A stretch of DNA of 64,000 nt from Sinosporangium siamense. GTDB taxonomy: Bacteria > Actinomycetota > Actinomycetes > Streptosporangiales > Streptosporangiaceae. The stretch is from positions 1 to 64,000 of the forward strand of contig NZ_BOOW01000043.1 of NCBI RefSeq assembly GCF_016863435.1, read 5' to 3'. The notes beneath the pieces are model-generated. The model was not told where the DNA came from. It did no database searches and saw nothing but the letters and a program-made list of their open reading frames with translations. The first letter of the stretch is position 1, and each line of letters opens with the position of its first letter. Shown here piece after piece: positions 17,253 to 26,668 of the stretch. The position numbers and the translations under genes were made by a program.

Positions 17253-17552
17253 TCAGCCCTGCCAGGTGTATTGAATGGCGGACCGGCCCGCGAGGATCGG
17301 GTTGATGTGCTCGGTGATCACCGCTTGGTGCGCAGGGTGGTTGCGGTAGGTGAGAAAGTCCTCCGCCGAGTCGAAGTCCGCCACGAGCGCGAAGTCCACC
17401 GTGCCCGGGCTGACCCCCGCGTCCTTCCCCATCACATAACTCTTGATCTGCGGAATGATCCCCGGCAGCTCGCCGAGTTTCGCCGCGACGGTTGCCCGCT
17501 GCTCCTCCGTGGCGTCCTCGGACCAGGTGAACAGCACGACGTGGCGCAACAT
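17253..17552 (-). CDS. Dabb (stress-responsive A/B barrel) domain protein
   Basis: 99-residue dimeric alpha-beta barrel protein. MLRHVVLFTW at the start and the FALVADFDSAEDFLTYRNHP block with PAHQAVITEHINPI are diagnostic of the Dabb family (PF07876). The role in bacteria is unclear. Start ATG has AAGGGGAG just upstream. It lies about 110 bp downstream of the E2 gene on the same strand and could be the last gene of that operon. Confidence 0.85.
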   Translation of the reverse strand: MLRHVVLFTWSEDATEEQRATVAAKLGELPGIIPQIKSYVMGKDAGVSPGTVDFALVADFDSAEDFLTYRNHPAHQAVITEHINPILAGRSAIQYTWQG

Positions 17553-17661
17553 CTCTCCCCTTCCCTTGGGCCGGACGGCCCCGCCACGAGAGTACGGCGT
17601 CGGCCTCGCGCGACACGGCCGGGACCGGCCAAGCCGGCCCCAGCCGTACCCCACCGGAGGA

Positions 17662-19053
17662 TCAGCTCCAGGCGAGCATGCGGAGGGGGTCCTCCAGCAT
17701 CGCCCCGACGTCGCGGAGCATCTTGGAGCCGAGCTCGCCGTCGACGATCCTGTGGTCGAAGGAGAGCGCGAGGGTGCACACCTTGCGCGGCACGATCTGC
17801 CCGTCCACGACCCACGGCAGGTCGCGGATCTGGCCGAAGGCCAGGATCGCCGACTCACCGGGGTTGAGGATCGGGGTGCCCGCGTCGACGCCGAAAACGC
17901 CGACGTTGGTGATGGTGATCGTGCCGCCCGCCATCTCGGCCGGCTGGGTGCGGCCCGACCGCGCGGTGTCCACGAGCCCGCCGAGGGCGGCGGCGAGCTC
18001 GGGGAGGGGCAGGGCGTGCGCGTTCTTGACGTTCGGCACGATCAGCCCGCGCGGGGTCGCGGCGGCGATGCCCAGGTTCACGTAGTGCTTGACGACGATC
18101 TCCTGGTTCGCCTCGTCCCAGGCGGAGTTGACCATTGGGTAGCGCCGTGCCGCGATAAGCACCGCCTTGGCCACGAGCAGCAGCGGCGACACCTTGACGC
18201 CGGCGAAGTCGGGCAGCGTGCGCAGCCGCTTGACCGCCTCCATCGTCTCGGTGACGTCGACCTGCAGGAACTCGGTGACGTGCGGCGCGGTGAAGGCCGA
18301 GGCCACCATGGCCTGCGCCGTCGCCCTGCGCACACCCTTGACCGGGACGCGCTCCTCGCCACCGGACGGTACGGCTGCCGCCCGCGTGACCTCCGCGGGC
18401 ACGGCCGCCGTCTCGGCGACGGCGTGCACGTCGTCCCGCGTGATCGAGCCGTGCGGGCCGGTGCCGGGGACGGTGGCGAGGTCGACGCCGAGGTCCTTGG
18501 CGAGCTTGCGCACGGGTGGCTTGGCGAGCACCGCGACCGAGGTGGGGACCTGCCGTACGGCGGGAGCCGGAGCAGGAGCCTGGGCCGGGGCGGCATTGGG
18601 CGCCGGAGCCGGAGCCGGGGCGCTCTTGAGTGCGGGGGCCGGGCCGCCCTTGCGCGGGCGGCGCTTGGACGACGACGGCATGACGCCGTAGCCGACGAGG
18701 ACGGGGGTGCGCTTCTCCTCCGCCGGGGGCTCGGGGATCGACGGCACCATGTCCTCGGCGAGGGCCTGGCCGGCTTCCGCCGTACCGCCCGCCGACAGAG
18801 CAGGCTCGCCCGGCTCGTCGGTGTCGACGGCGATGATCGGCACGCCCACGTCCATGGTGCGGCCCTCTTCGCCCATCAGCTCGGCCACGACCCCCTCGAA
18901 GGGGCTCGGCAGCTCGACCACGGCCTTGGCGGTCTCGATCTCCACGATCGTCTGGTTGATCTTGACCGTGTCGCCGACCTTGACGTGCCAGCGGACGATC
19001 TCGGCCTCGGTCAGGCCCTCACCGACGTCGGGGAGCTTGAACTCGCGTCGCAT
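17662..19053 (-). CDS. bkdC: 2-oxoacid dehydrogenase E2 (lipoyl acyltransferase), branched-chain type
   Basis: Core subunit that moves acyl groups from E1 to CoA. There is one lipoyl domain at the N-terminus (lipoyl-Lys43 in IETAKAVVE). A Pro/Ala-rich linker follows (about 85-165). The E3/E1-binding domain is near 165-205 (PPVRKLAKDLGVDL...GPHGSITRDDV). The catalytic domain (about 230-463) has the active-site SFDHRIVDG. With 463 residues and a single lipoyl domain it fits the actinobacterial Bkd/Pdh-like E2. Gene order E1alpha, E1beta, E2 without E3 is that of bkd operons. Branched-chain substrates are favoured, but pyruvate cannot be excluded from sequence alone. Confidence 0.9.
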   Translation of the reverse strand: MRREFKLPDVGEGLTEAEIVRWHVKVGDTVKINQTIVEIETAKAVVELPSPFEGVVAELMGEEGRTMDVGVPIIAVDTDEPGEPALSAGGTAEAGQALAEDMVPSIPEPPAEEKRTPVLVGYGVMPSSSKRRPRKGGPAPALKSAPAPAPAPNAAPAQAPAPAPAVRQVPTSVAVLAKPPVRKLAKDLGVDLATVPGTGPHGSITRDDVHAVAETAAVPAEVTRAAAVPSGGEERVPVKGVRRATAQAMVASAFTAPHVTEFLQVDVTETMEAVKRLRTLPDFAGVKVSPLLLVAKAVLIAARRYPMVNSAWDEANQEIVVKHYVNLGIAAATPRGLIVPNVKNAHALPLPELAAALGGLVDTARSGRTQPAEMAGGTITITNVGVFGVDAGTPILNPGESAILAFGQIRDLPWVVDGQIVPRKVCTLALSFDHRIVDGELGSKMLRDVGAMLEDPLRMLAWS

Positions 19054-19067
19054 CGAGAACCCCTCTC

Positions 19068-20048
19068 TCAGTAACCGAAGGCGCGGTCGACGGCGTCGAG
19101 CACACGGTCGAGGTCGGGGAGGTAGTGCTCCTCCAGCCGCGAGGGCGGGTAGGGCGTAGAGAAGCCGCCGACGCGCAGCACCGGGGCCTCCAGGTGGTAG
19201 AAGCACTGCTCGGTGATGCGGGCGGCGAGCTCGCCGCCGAGGCCGCTGTAGACGGGGGCCTCGTGCACGATGACGCAGCGCCCGGTGCGCCGCACCGACT
19301 CGATCACCAGCGGCAGGTCGACGGGGTTGAGGGAACGCAGGTCGATCACCTCGACGTCGCGGCCCTCCTCCGCCGCGGCGCCCGCGGCCAAGAGGGCGGT
19401 CTTCACCATGGGCCCCCAGGCGAGCATGGTGAGGTCGGCGCCGGGTTTGGCGATCCTCGCCGCGTCGAACGGGTGCCAGGTGGCGGCCGGGGAGGTGTCG
19501 ACGTCGGCCTTGTCCCAGTAGCGGCGCTTCGGCTCGAAGAAGATGACCGGGTCGTCGCTCCGGACGGCCTGCTGGATCATGGTGTAGGCGTCGACGGGGT
19601 TGGAGCAGGCGACGACGCGCAGACCGGCGGTGTGGGTGAAGTATGCCTCGGGGGACTCGCTGTGGTGCTCCACGGCGCCGATGCCGCCGCCGCAGGGGAT
19701 GCGCACGACGACGGGGAGTTTCAGTTTGCCGAGGGAACGCAGCGGCATCTTGGCGAGCTGGGTGATGATCTGGTCGGCGGCGGGGAAGACGAACCCGTCG
19801 AACTGGATCTCGCACACCGGCCGGTAACCCCTGATGGCCAGGCCGATCGCGGTGCCGATGATGCCGGACTCCGCGAGCGGGGTGTCGATGACGCGGTCCT
19901 CGCCGAAGTCCTTCTGCAAGCCGTCGGTCACCCGGAACACGCCGCCGAGTTTGCCGATGTCCTCGCCCATGATGAGGACCTTGGGGTCGTCCTCCATGGC
20001 CTTGCGCAGCCCCATGTTGAGGGCCTTGGCCAGCGTCAGCGTCGTCAT
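19068..20048 (-). CDS. bkdB: 2-oxoacid dehydrogenase E1 component, beta subunit
   Basis: 326-residue transketolase-like beta subunit that pairs with E1alpha to decarboxylate 2-oxoacids. Recognisable motifs: LIMGEDIGKLGGVFRVT near the N-terminus, DTPLAESGIIGTAIGLA, FDGFVFPAADQI, and EAPVYSGLGGELAARI in the C-terminal transketolase domain. Its ATG overlaps the E1alpha stop by four bases (ATGA), and its own stop lies 14 bp before the E2 start, so the three are tightly coupled. Confidence 0.93.
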   Translation of the reverse strand: MTTLTLAKALNMGLRKAMEDDPKVLIMGEDIGKLGGVFRVTDGLQKDFGEDRVIDTPLAESGIIGTAIGLAIRGYRPVCEIQFDGFVFPAADQIITQLAKMPLRSLGKLKLPVVVRIPCGGGIGAVEHHSESPEAYFTHTAGLRVVACSNPVDAYTMIQQAVRSDDPVIFFEPKRRYWDKADVDTSPAATWHPFDAARIAKPGADLTMLAWGPMVKTALLAAGAAAEEGRDVEVIDLRSLNPVDLPLVIESVRRTGRCVIVHEAPVYSGLGGELAARITEQCFYHLEAPVLRVGGFSTPYPPSRLEEHYLPDLDRVLDAVDRAFGY

Positions 20049-21145
20049 CGCGCACCCTCCTCAAAGGAGTTGAGGTAGGCGGCGAACTGCTCGCGCTCCT
20101 CGGCCAGCAGAGCGTGAGGCTCGTTGTAGACGTGGTCGAAAATGGCCAGCGGCTGTGGATCGGGCATCGCGAGACAACGCCGCCGCAGGTCGCGGCCCAG
20201 CTCGTCGGCCTCGGCGTCGATCTCCGCGAAGTATGCCTGGTCGGCGATGCCGTTCTTGGAGAGATAGGCCTTGACCCGCTCGATCGGGTCCTTCAGCTTC
20301 CAGGATTCCAGCTCGTCGGCCACGCGGTAGCGGGTGGGATCGTCGGAGGTGGTGTGGGCGCCCATCCGGTAGGTGAACGCCTCGATCATCGACGGCCCCT
20401 GCCCGGAACGCGCGTCGGCCAGGGCTTTGCGGGTCACCGCGAGACAGGCCAGCACGTCGTTTCCGTCGACGCGCACCCCGGGAAAACCGAAGCCCGCGGC
20501 GCGGCGGTAAAGCGGAATGCGGGTCTGCTTCTCAAGCGGTTCCGAGATGGCCCACTGGTTGTTCTGGCAGAAGAAAACGACGGGGGCGTTGAAAACGCTG
20601 GCCCAGATGAACGCCTCGTTGACGTCGCCCTGCGAGGTCGCGCCGTCACCGAAATAGGCGATCGCGGCGGACTCGGCGCCGTCGCGCTGAATGCCCATCG
20701 CATAGCCGACGGCGTGCAGGGTCTGGCTGCCGATGACAATGGTGTAGAGGTGGAAATTGTGCTCGACCGGGTCCCAGCCGCCGTGATTCACTCCGCGGAA
20801 CATCCCGAGTAGTTGCACCGGGTCGACTTTCCTGCACCAGGCGACCCCGTGCTCGCGGTAGGTCGGGAACGCCATGTCGGCGTCGGTCAGAGCGCGTCCG
20901 GACCCGACCTGGGCGGCCTCCTGGCCGAGCAGGGAGGCCCAGAGGCCGAGCTCGCCCTGGCGCTGGAGCGCCACGGCCTCGAGGTCGACGCGCCGCACGA
21001 GGACGAGGTCCCGGTAGAGACCCTTCAGCTCCTCATCCGACAGGTCGATGTCGTAATCGGGATGCTCGACCCTTTCCCCTTCGGGGGTGAGCAACTGGAC
21101 GAGCTCCGGCGGGGATTGATCCCCAAGAGAGACGTCGGCTGTCAC
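20045..21145 (-). CDS. bkdA: 2-oxoacid dehydrogenase E1 component, alpha subunit
   Basis: Thiamine-diphosphate-binding alpha subunit. The TPP motif runs from GDGATSQGDVNEAF to FCQNNQWAIS. RMGAHTTSDDPTRYR is the conserved phosphorylation-loop-like segment of BCKDH/PDH alpha subunits. Start chosen at GTG 21145 (VTADVSLGDQ) because CAGGAG lies at good spacing; another GTG 27 bases upstream lacks a ribosome binding site. The protein is then 366 residues. First gene of the E1alpha-E1beta-E2 operon. The operon could feed branched-chain starter units into fatty acid synthesis, together with the valine dehydrogenase at 39.3 kb. Confidence 0.92.
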   Translation of the reverse strand: MTADVSLGDQSPPELVQLLTPEGERVEHPDYDIDLSDEELKGLYRDLVLVRRVDLEAVALQRQGELGLWASLLGQEAAQVGSGRALTDADMAFPTYREHGVAWCRKVDPVQLLGMFRGVNHGGWDPVEHNFHLYTIVIGSQTLHAVGYAMGIQRDGAESAAIAYFGDGATSQGDVNEAFIWASVFNAPVVFFCQNNQWAISEPLEKQTRIPLYRRAAGFGFPGVRVDGNDVLACLAVTRKALADARSGQGPSMIEAFTYRMGAHTTSDDPTRYRVADELESWKLKDPIERVKAYLSKNGIADQAYFAEIDAEADELGRDLRRRCLAMPDPQPLAIFDHVYNEPHALLAEEREQFAAYLNSFEEGAR

Positions 21146-21624
21146 GTGCCACTCCTGTGCTTTCCGGGCCACGGCGGTGGGATCGCCACTGCACGTCGGC
21201 CTGCTTTGACGCGCCTAGCCCCGGTTTGTAGTGGAGCCAGGCGCTTTGCGACCCATCGTGGCAGACGCCACGCCACTGGGCGCAAGCCCCATTCGCTTGT
21301 GCTCCGCACTCCCGGTCTGGCGCGTCACCTGCCAGGACGTCGTTGCCGACGCCGCTGCGGCCACTGCCCGGCCGGCCCCGACGACTGTGGTCGACCCCTG
21401 TTTTCCAGTCCTATCAGGCCCTCCGTTCGCATAGGTCGTCAGGCGGGACAACGGTCCGGCCAGATCTTCGTCACGTCCGACAATGGACTTTCCTGCCCCG
21501 TGGATCACGACGAGACACCCATGGACCGCGACAAACCACCCCGTGGCCCGGCGGAGGGCACGCGGCCAGGGCCGTTAGGCTGTACGCGCCCCGACCACCC
21601 CCGCCACACACAGGAGGACGACCC
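21146..21624. other. Divergent promoter region between bkdA and purS
   Basis: About 480 bp with no credible gene. It must contain the promoters of the bkd operon (leftward) and purS (rightward). I found no long inverted repeat, riboswitch-like fold or tandem repeat. AGGAGG at 21612-21617 is the purS ribosome binding site. Confidence 0.4.
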
Positions 21625-21870
21625 ATGGCGCGCGTCATCGTGGACGTCATGCTCAAGCCCGAGATCCTCGACCCGCAGGGCCAGGCCATCGCCCGCGCGC
21701 TGCCTCGTCTGGGCTTCGCCGGCGTCACTGCCGTACGGCAGGGCAAACGTTTTGAAGTCGACCTCGAAGGCCCCGCCGACGAGGCCGCGCTCGCCGAGGT
21801 GCGCAAGATGGCCGAGACCCTGCTCGCCAACCCGGTGATCGAGGACTTCACGCTTCGCGTAGCCGAATAG
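21625..21870 (+). CDS. purS: Phosphoribosylformylglycinamidine synthase subunit PurS
   Basis: 81-residue dimeric subunit that bridges PurL and PurQ in the FGAM synthase complex of purine synthesis. MARVIVDVMLKPEILDPQGQ and the LANPVIEDFTLRV ending are characteristic. Strong AGGAGG site eight bases before ATG. Normally purQ follows at once; here 1.44 kb with three other genes intervene before purQ. Confidence 0.95.
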   Translation: MARVIVDVMLKPEILDPQGQAIARALPRLGFAGVTAVRQGKRFEVDLEGPADEAALAEVRKMAETLLANPVIEDFTLRVAE

Positions 21871-22044
21871 GCAAGGGTCCAACCCGTGGGGAAAACCTCG
21901 GCATATAGGCGTAAAGCCAGCTCAGAGCGTGTCACAATGCCACGGGTCGGCCAACAGTGAATAACAACAACGTGATTTCGCGGTTAGCCCTGATTCCACG
22001 GGGAAACCTTCCGACGAAGATGTTCAACGCCGGGGAGGGGTCCG

Positions 22045-22491
22045 GTGGACTTTGAGTTCTCGTTGGCACTACCACGGGATGCGGTGGGCATTCCGATGGT
22101 TCGCCGGGTCTTGAGCGACGCATTGCGTTCACTCGGCGTGACCGAGGACTGCATTGCCGACATCCTCCTCGCCGTCTCCGAAGCCTGCGCCAACGCCGTC
22201 CGCCACGGCGGCCCCGCCTCCCGTTACGAGGTCGTCGCCGCGATCGGCCACGGCCGCTGCGACGTGCGGGTCATCGACGGCGGCGCCGGGCTGATCCGCA
22301 TGCCCGAGCACTATCCGCCGTGCGACACCGAAAACGGCAGGGGCCTGCTGATCATGCAGTCGGTCGTCGACGACATCTCCTTCGACATCGCCCCGGGCCT
22401 CGGCACCACGGTCCGGCTCCTCAAACACCTCGACTGGTCCGACAAGGCCGCCCACCTCCACTCCCGGAGCCGCGTCCTCGCCTCGGTCTGA
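22045..22491 (+). CDS. RsbW-like anti-sigma serine kinase / HATPase protein
   Basis: 148-residue ATP-binding protein of the GHKL type found in anti-sigma factors and SpoIIAB/RsbW relatives. The N-box is SEACANAVRHG (about 51-61), the G1 box VIDGGAGL and the G2 box GRGLLIM. A transmembrane part is absent, so it is a free regulator that probably binds a sigma factor or anti-anti-sigma protein not encoded nearby. Start GTG with GGGGAGGGG upstream. It lies 174 bp after purS on the same strand. Confidence 0.85.
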   Translation: MDFEFSLALPRDAVGIPMVRRVLSDALRSLGVTEDCIADILLAVSEACANAVRHGGPASRYEVVAAIGHGRCDVRVIDGGAGLIRMPEHYPPCDTENGRGLLIMQSVVDDISFDIAPGLGTTVRLLKHLDWSDKAAHLHSRSRVLASV

Positions 22492-22538
22492 CCGGACGCT
22501 CCACTCGAATGTCCTCGCGCCACCGACCAGCGCGCATG

Positions 22539-22552
22539 TAAAATGCATGCAT
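22539..22552 (+). promoter_or_regulatory. vapB -10 box and palindrome over the start codon
   Basis: TAAAAT (22539-22544) is followed after six bases by the ATG at 22551, so the message is probably leaderless. ATGCATGCAT (22543-22552) is a perfect palindrome overlapping both the box and the start codon. This is where a VapBC complex would be expected to bind for autoregulation. Confidence 0.5.
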
Positions 22553-22787
22553 GGTTGCGCTGCAGATCAGAGACGTCCCCGAGGAGGTTCGCGACGTCCT
22601 CGCCGCACAGGCGAAGGCTTGCGGGAAATCTCTTCAAGGGTTCCTTCTCGAACTCATCACCGAGGAGGCTCGCAGAGTGCGCAATGCAGATGTGCTCGCG
22701 CGCTTCGCCAGGCGAAACGACGGGGCACGGGGGAGCGACATCACTGCGGATCTCGCTGAGGCTCGTGCGGAACGAGAGCTCCAGTGA
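22551..22787 (+). CDS. vapB: VapB/FitA-type antitoxin (ribbon-helix-helix)
   Basis: 78-residue antitoxin. The N-terminal MVALQIRDVPEEVRDVLAAQ stretch is a ribbon-helix-helix DNA-binding unit of the FitA type. The charged C-terminal tail (DITADLAEARAERELQ) would wrap the toxin. Its stop overlaps the toxin ATG by four bases, the usual antitoxin-toxin coupling. No Shine-Dalgarno precedes the ATG. Confidence 0.88.
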   Translation: MVALQIRDVPEEVRDVLAAQAKACGKSLQGFLLELITEEARRVRNADVLARFARRNDGARGSDITADLAEARAERELQ

Positions 22788-23191
22788 TCGCTATCGACGC
22801 ATCCGCACTCGCCGCCGCACTCACAGACGATCTTGAGGTAGGAGACTCCGCACGTCAGAGATTGGAAGAGCACACTCACTGGGTAGCCCCTTCACTCCTG
22901 TTCGTAGAGGTGTTGTCCGTCATCCGTGGGCGACTTCTCGCCGGAAAGATCGGCGCCCGGCGGGCTGCGGATAGTGTTCAAGCTCTTCGCGAACTGGTCA
23001 TCGACCGGATTGACGATGCGGCGATCATCAACAGGATCTGGGAGCTTCGCAGCAACCTAACCGCCTATGACGCCAGCTACGTGGCAACGGCTGAAGCGCT
23101 CCACTGTCCCCTCCTCACTGCCGACGCCAAGCTTGCACGGGCTTCCGGCCCGCGCTGCGAGTTCCTTCTGCTCGGTGAGACGTGCCTGTGA
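22784..23191 (+). CDS. vapC: VapC-type PIN-domain toxin ribonuclease
   Basis: 135-residue PIN-domain endoribonuclease, the toxin partner of the preceding antitoxin. The acidic quartet expected to hold Mg is present: Asp5 (IAIDASAL), Glu42 (FVEVLSVIRG), Asp96 (TAYDASYVATAEA) and Asp114 (LLTADAKLA). Nothing suggests inactivation. VapC toxins usually cut tRNA or rRNA; the target here is unknown. The gene ends 118 bp before purQ, so the toxin-antitoxin pair sits within the purine gene cluster. Confidence 0.9.
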   Translation: MIAIDASALAAALTDDLEVGDSARQRLEEHTHWVAPSLLFVEVLSVIRGRLLAGKIGARRAADSVQALRELVIDRIDDAAIINRIWELRSNLTAYDASYVATAEALHCPLLTADAKLARASGPRCEFLLLGETCL

Positions 23192-23309
23192 AGTGTCTGG
23201 CAGGCGTCGGATAGCCTGAGGCGTACCGCCGCAGACCTTTGCCCGTTGAGTGAGGCATGGGCGCGGCGCGCGCATGTGGAGGGAAAGCTCTCGTGTGGAG
23301 GCAACAAGC

Positions 23310-23990
23310 ATGAGTGGTGCACGTGTGGGCGTGGTCACTTTTCCCGGAACTCTCGACGATCAGGACGCGGCCCGGGCCGTGAGGTTCGCGGGGGGTGAGG
23401 CGGTGCCGCTGTGGCACGCCGACCACGACCTCAAGGGGGTGGACGCGGTCTTTCTGCCTGGAGGGTTCTCCTACGGCGACTATCTGCGCTGCGGAGCCAT
23501 CTCCCGGTTCGCGCCGCTGATGGACGAGCTGATCCCGGCGGCCCGCGCGGGCCTGCCCGTGCTCGGCACCTGCAACGGATTCCAGATCCTCTGCGAGGCC
23601 CACCTGCTTCCGGGTGCTTTGACCCGCAACGCGAGCCTCCACTACGTCTGCCGCGATCAGCGGCTGCGGATCGAGAACACCACGACGCCCTGGACGTCCG
23701 ACTACAGCGTCGGCCAGGAGGTGGTCATCCCGGTGAAGCACGGCGAGGGCCGCTATGTCGCGGACGAGGCGACGATCGCCGAGCTTGAGGCGAACGACCA
23801 GGTCGTGATCCGTTACCTCGGCAACCCCAACGGGTCGATCAACGACATCGCGGGCATCCGCAACCGGGAGGGCAACATCGTCGGCTTGATGCCGCATCCC
23901 GAACACGCCGTGGAGGAGCTCACGGGCGCGCCGAGCACCGATGGTCTTGGTTTCTTCACGTCGATCCTGAAAGCGCTGGTGAACGCATGA
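23310..23990 (+). CDS. purQ: Phosphoribosylformylglycinamidine synthase subunit PurQ
   Basis: Class I glutamine amidotransferase subunit that supplies ammonia to PurL. The nucleophile Cys88 is in [11 protein letters not shown], and the catalytic His/Glu pair in MPHPEHAVE. 226 residues. ATG at 23310 chosen because GTGGAGG precedes it; the frame is open 60 bases further but without a ribosome binding site. Stop overlaps purL start by four bases. Confidence 0.95.
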   Translation: MSGARVGVVTFPGTLDDQDAARAVRFAGGEAVPLWHADHDLKGVDAVFLPGGFSYGDYLRCGAISRFAPLMDELIPAARAGLPVLGTCNGFQILCEAHLLPGALTRNASLHYVCRDQRLRIENTTTPWTSDYSVGQEVVIPVKHGEGRYVADEATIAELEANDQVVIRYLGNPNGSINDIAGIRNREGNIVGLMPHPEHAVEELTGAPSTDGLGFFTSILKALVNA

Positions 23991-26242
23991 CCCTGGACAC
24001 CGTCCACCGTGCGGGGCAGACGCCCGGCGAGCGCCAGCCGTACACCGAGCTGGGCATGAAGGACGACGAATACGCGAGGGTCCGCGAGATCCTGGGGCGC
24101 CGGCCGACCTCGTCGGAGCTGGCGATCTACAGCGTGATGTGGAGCGAGCACTGCTCCTACAAGTCCTCCAAGGTGCATCTGCGGCAGTTCAGCACCAAGG
24201 CCCCCAAGTCTGAGGCGCTGCTCGTCGGCATGGGCGAGAACGCCGGTGTCGTCGACATCGGCGACGGCTGGGCCGCCACCTTCAAGATCGAGTCCCACAA
24301 CCACCCCTCGTACGTCGAGCCCCACCAGGGCGCGGCCACAGGCGTGGGCGGCATCGTGCGCGACATCATGTCGATGGGAGCACGCCCGATCGCGGTCATG
24401 GACTCCCTGCGCTTCGGCGCCGCCGACGCGCCCGACACGCGGCGTGTGCTGCCCGGCGCGGTGGAAGGCATCAGTTCGTACGGCAACTGCCTGGGCTTGC
24501 CGAACATCGGGGGAGAAGTCGCCTTCGACCCCTGCTACATCGGCAACCCGCTCGTCAACGCCCTCTGCGTCGGGCTCCTGCGCAAGGACCAGATCAAGCT
24601 GGCCACCGCGCCGGGCCCCGGCAACAAGGTGGTGCTGTTCGGCGCGCTGACCGGCCCTGACGGCATCGGCGGGGCGTCGGTGCTCGCCAGCGCGACGTTC
24701 GAGGACGAGTCGCAGGCGAAGCGGCCGAGCGTGCAGGTCGGCGACCCGTTCATGGAGAAGCTCCTGATCGAGTGCTGCCTGGAGCTCTTCGCGGCCGATG
24801 TGGTGGTCGGCATCCAGGACCTCGGCGCGGCCGGGGTCTCGTGCGCGACCACCGAGCTCGCCGCCAAGGGCACAGGTGGCATGGACGTCAAGCTCGACCT
24901 CGTTCCGCTGCGTGACCCCACGCTGCGGCCCGAGGAGATCCTGATGAGCGAGTCCCAGGAACGCATGATGGCGGTCGTCACGCCCGAAGACATCCCGGCG
25001 TTCACCGCTATCTGCAACAAGTGGGACATCCCGGTGACCGTGATCGGTGAGGTCACCGACACCGGCCGCCTCGTCATGACCTGGCACGGCGAGACGATCG
25101 TCGACATCCCGCCCGGCACGGCCGCCGACGAGGGCCCCGTCTACGAGCGGCCCTACCACGAGCCAACCGGTCAGGCTGCGCTCAACGCGGCCGGCCCCGA
25201 CGGACTCCCCCGCCCCACCGACCTGCGGGCCACCCTGCTCACGCTGCTGGGGGCGCCCAACGTCGCCTCCAAGGAGTGGGTCACCTCGCAATACGACCGC
25301 TACGTGCGCGGCAACACCGTGCTCGCCCAGCCGGCCGACGCGGGTGTGCTGCGCATCGACGAGGTCATGGACGGCGCTACCCCCACCAACCGGGGCATCG
25401 CCCTCGCCACCGACGGCAACGGGCGCTACGCCAAACTCGACCCCTACGCCGGCGCGCAACTCGCCCTCGCCGAGGCATACCGCAACGTCGCGATGAGCGG
25501 CGCCGTGCCGCTCGCCGTCACCAACTGCCTTAACTTCGGCTCCCCCGAGGACCCCGAGGTCATGTGGCAGTTCGCCGAGGCCACCCGCGGCCTCGCCGAC
25601 GCCTGCCGCACCCTCGGCGTGCCCGTGACCGGCGGCAACGTGTCCTTCTACAACCAGACCGGCTCGGCCGCCATCCACCCGACCCCCGTCGTCGGTGTGC
25701 TCGGCGTCCTGGCCGATGTGCGCCGGCGCGTGCGCCACGGCTTCCCCGAAGCCGGTGCCCGCGTCGTCCTGCTCGGCGAGACCCACGCCGAGTTCGGCGG
25801 CTCCACCTGGGCCGACGTCGTCCACGGCCACCTCGGCGGCCTCCCGCCCGCGGCCGACCTCGCCGCCGAGCGCGCCCTGGCCGCCGTCATGGCCGAAGCC
25901 GCCGAACGCGGCTACCTCTCCGGCGCCCACGACCTGTCCGACGGCGGCCTCGCCGTCGCCCTCGCCGAGGCGTGCCTCGCCTCCGGCGTCGGCTGCACGG
26001 TCTCGCTGCCGGGCGAGGACGCGTTCACCGACCTGTTCAGCGAGTCGTCCGCCCGCGCGGTCGTCGCGGTCAAGCCCGAGCACTTCGACGACTTCGCCGA
26101 CCTGTGCGCGAGGCGCGAGGTGCCCTGCTACGGCCTCGGCGTAACGGGCGGCGACAGCCTGGTTGTGGAGGAGACCTTGGAGATCCCGATCGAGGAGCTC
26201 CGCCACACCCACCAGGCGACGCTTCCGGGCATCTTCGGCTGA
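23987..26242 (+). CDS. purL: Phosphoribosylformylglycinamidine synthase subunit PurL
   Basis: Catalytic subunit of FGAM synthase, small (bacillus/actinobacterial) type of 751 residues working with separate PurS and Pur[15 protein letters not shown] and [10 protein letters not shown] near the N-terminus form the ATP/FGAR site. [11 protein letters not shown] and [11 protein letters not shown] mark the second PurM-like half. Translationally coupled to purQ by an ATGA overlap. A repeat cluster and a terminator lie downstream. Confidence 0.96.
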   Translation: MTLDTVHRAGQTPGERQPYTELGMKDDEYARVREILGRRPTSSELAIYSVMWSEHCSYKSSKVHLRQFSTKAPKSEALLVGMGENAGVVDIGDGWAATFKIESHNHPSYVEPHQGAATGVGGIVRDIMSMGARPIAVMDSLRFGAADAPDTRRVLPGAVEGISSYGNCLGLPNIGGEVAFDPCYIGNPLVNALCVGLLRKDQIKLATAPGPGNKVVLFGALTGPDGIGGASVLASATFEDESQAKRPSVQVGDPFMEKLLIECCLELFAADVVVGIQDLGAAGVSCATTELAAKGTGGMDVKLDLVPLRDPTLRPEEILMSESQERMMAVVTPEDIPAFTAICNKWDIPVTVIGEVTDTGRLVMTWHGETIVDIPPGTAADEGPVYERPYHEPTGQAALNAAGPDGLPRPTDLRATLLTLLGAPNVASKEWVTSQYDRYVRGNTVLAQPADAGVLRIDEVMDGATPTNRGIALATDGNGRYAKLDPYAGAQLALAEAYRNVAMSGAVPLAVTNCLNFGSPEDPEVMWQFAEATRGLADACRTLGVPVTGGNVSFYNQTGSAAIHPTPVVGVLGVLADVRRRVRHGFPEAGARVVLLGETHAEFGGSTWADVVHGHLGGLPPAADLAAERALAAVMAEAAERGYLSGAHDLSDGGLAVALAEACLASGVGCTVSLPGEDAFTDLFSESSARAVVAVKPEHFDDFADLCARREVPCYGLGVTGGDSLVVEETLEIPIEELRHTHQATLPGIFG

Positions 26243-26311
26243 TCCCGATTCCGGCGGGAGCGGCTTCCTTCGGGGAACGCTTTCCCGTGCCGGGCACAGC
26301 CTCTCCGCCGG

Positions 26312-26362
26312 GCACAGCTTTTCAGTAAGCACAGCTTTTCAGTAGGCACAGCTTTTCAGTAG
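26312..26362. repeat. 17-bp tandem repeat, three copies, after purL
   Basis: GCACAGCTTTTCAGTAA/G at 26312, 26329 and 26346, back to back and differing only in the last base. A degenerate fourth copy begins at 26363, and another GCACAGCCTC block lies just upstream near 26294. Noncoding, between the purL stop and its terminator. Confidence 0.9.
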
Positions 26363-26405
26363 GCACAGCCTCCCCGCCGCATACGGCTCCCACCCGGTAC
26401 GGCAG

Positions 26406-26436
26406 AAGCCCCGGATCACAACGTGATCCGGGGCTT
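26406..26436. terminator. Hairpin terminator downstream of purL
   Basis: Perfect 14-base arms at 26406-26419 and 26423-26436 with an AAC loop, ending in a short T run (CTTTC). It probably ends the purQ-purL transcript. Confidence 0.88.
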
Positions 26437-26668
26437 TCACATGTGCTGCACCGCTTCCCACCCGCACGACCTGCTTCCAAGCCACACGGCCCGCCTGGTG
26501 CGCCTTCAGCCCAGGCGGCTTGGAGGCTTGGCCTTCATCCCGCAGCCCGGCCTCACCTGTCCGGTGACTCGGGCCGTTGGATTTTCGGCTTATGTGGGTT
26601 GGTGGGGGCCGGCGATCGCCTGCCCGGGGGCTTGGCCCCCACCATGTGAAGCGGGTGTCGGCTTAACC

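Larger units (their letters stand above)
26243..26668. other. Intergenic region between purL and the collagen-like gene
   Basis: Besides the 17-bp tandem repeat and the terminator, I see no gene. The stretch 26440-26668 is downstream of the collagen-like gene on the other strand and contains no strong hairpin. Confidence 0.4.

Noticed and set aside
23813-26332. Very long open frame (839 codons) antisense to purL
   Set aside because: Stops are rare in the complementary frame of GC-rich genes; purL on the other strand is unmistakable and this translation is low complexity.
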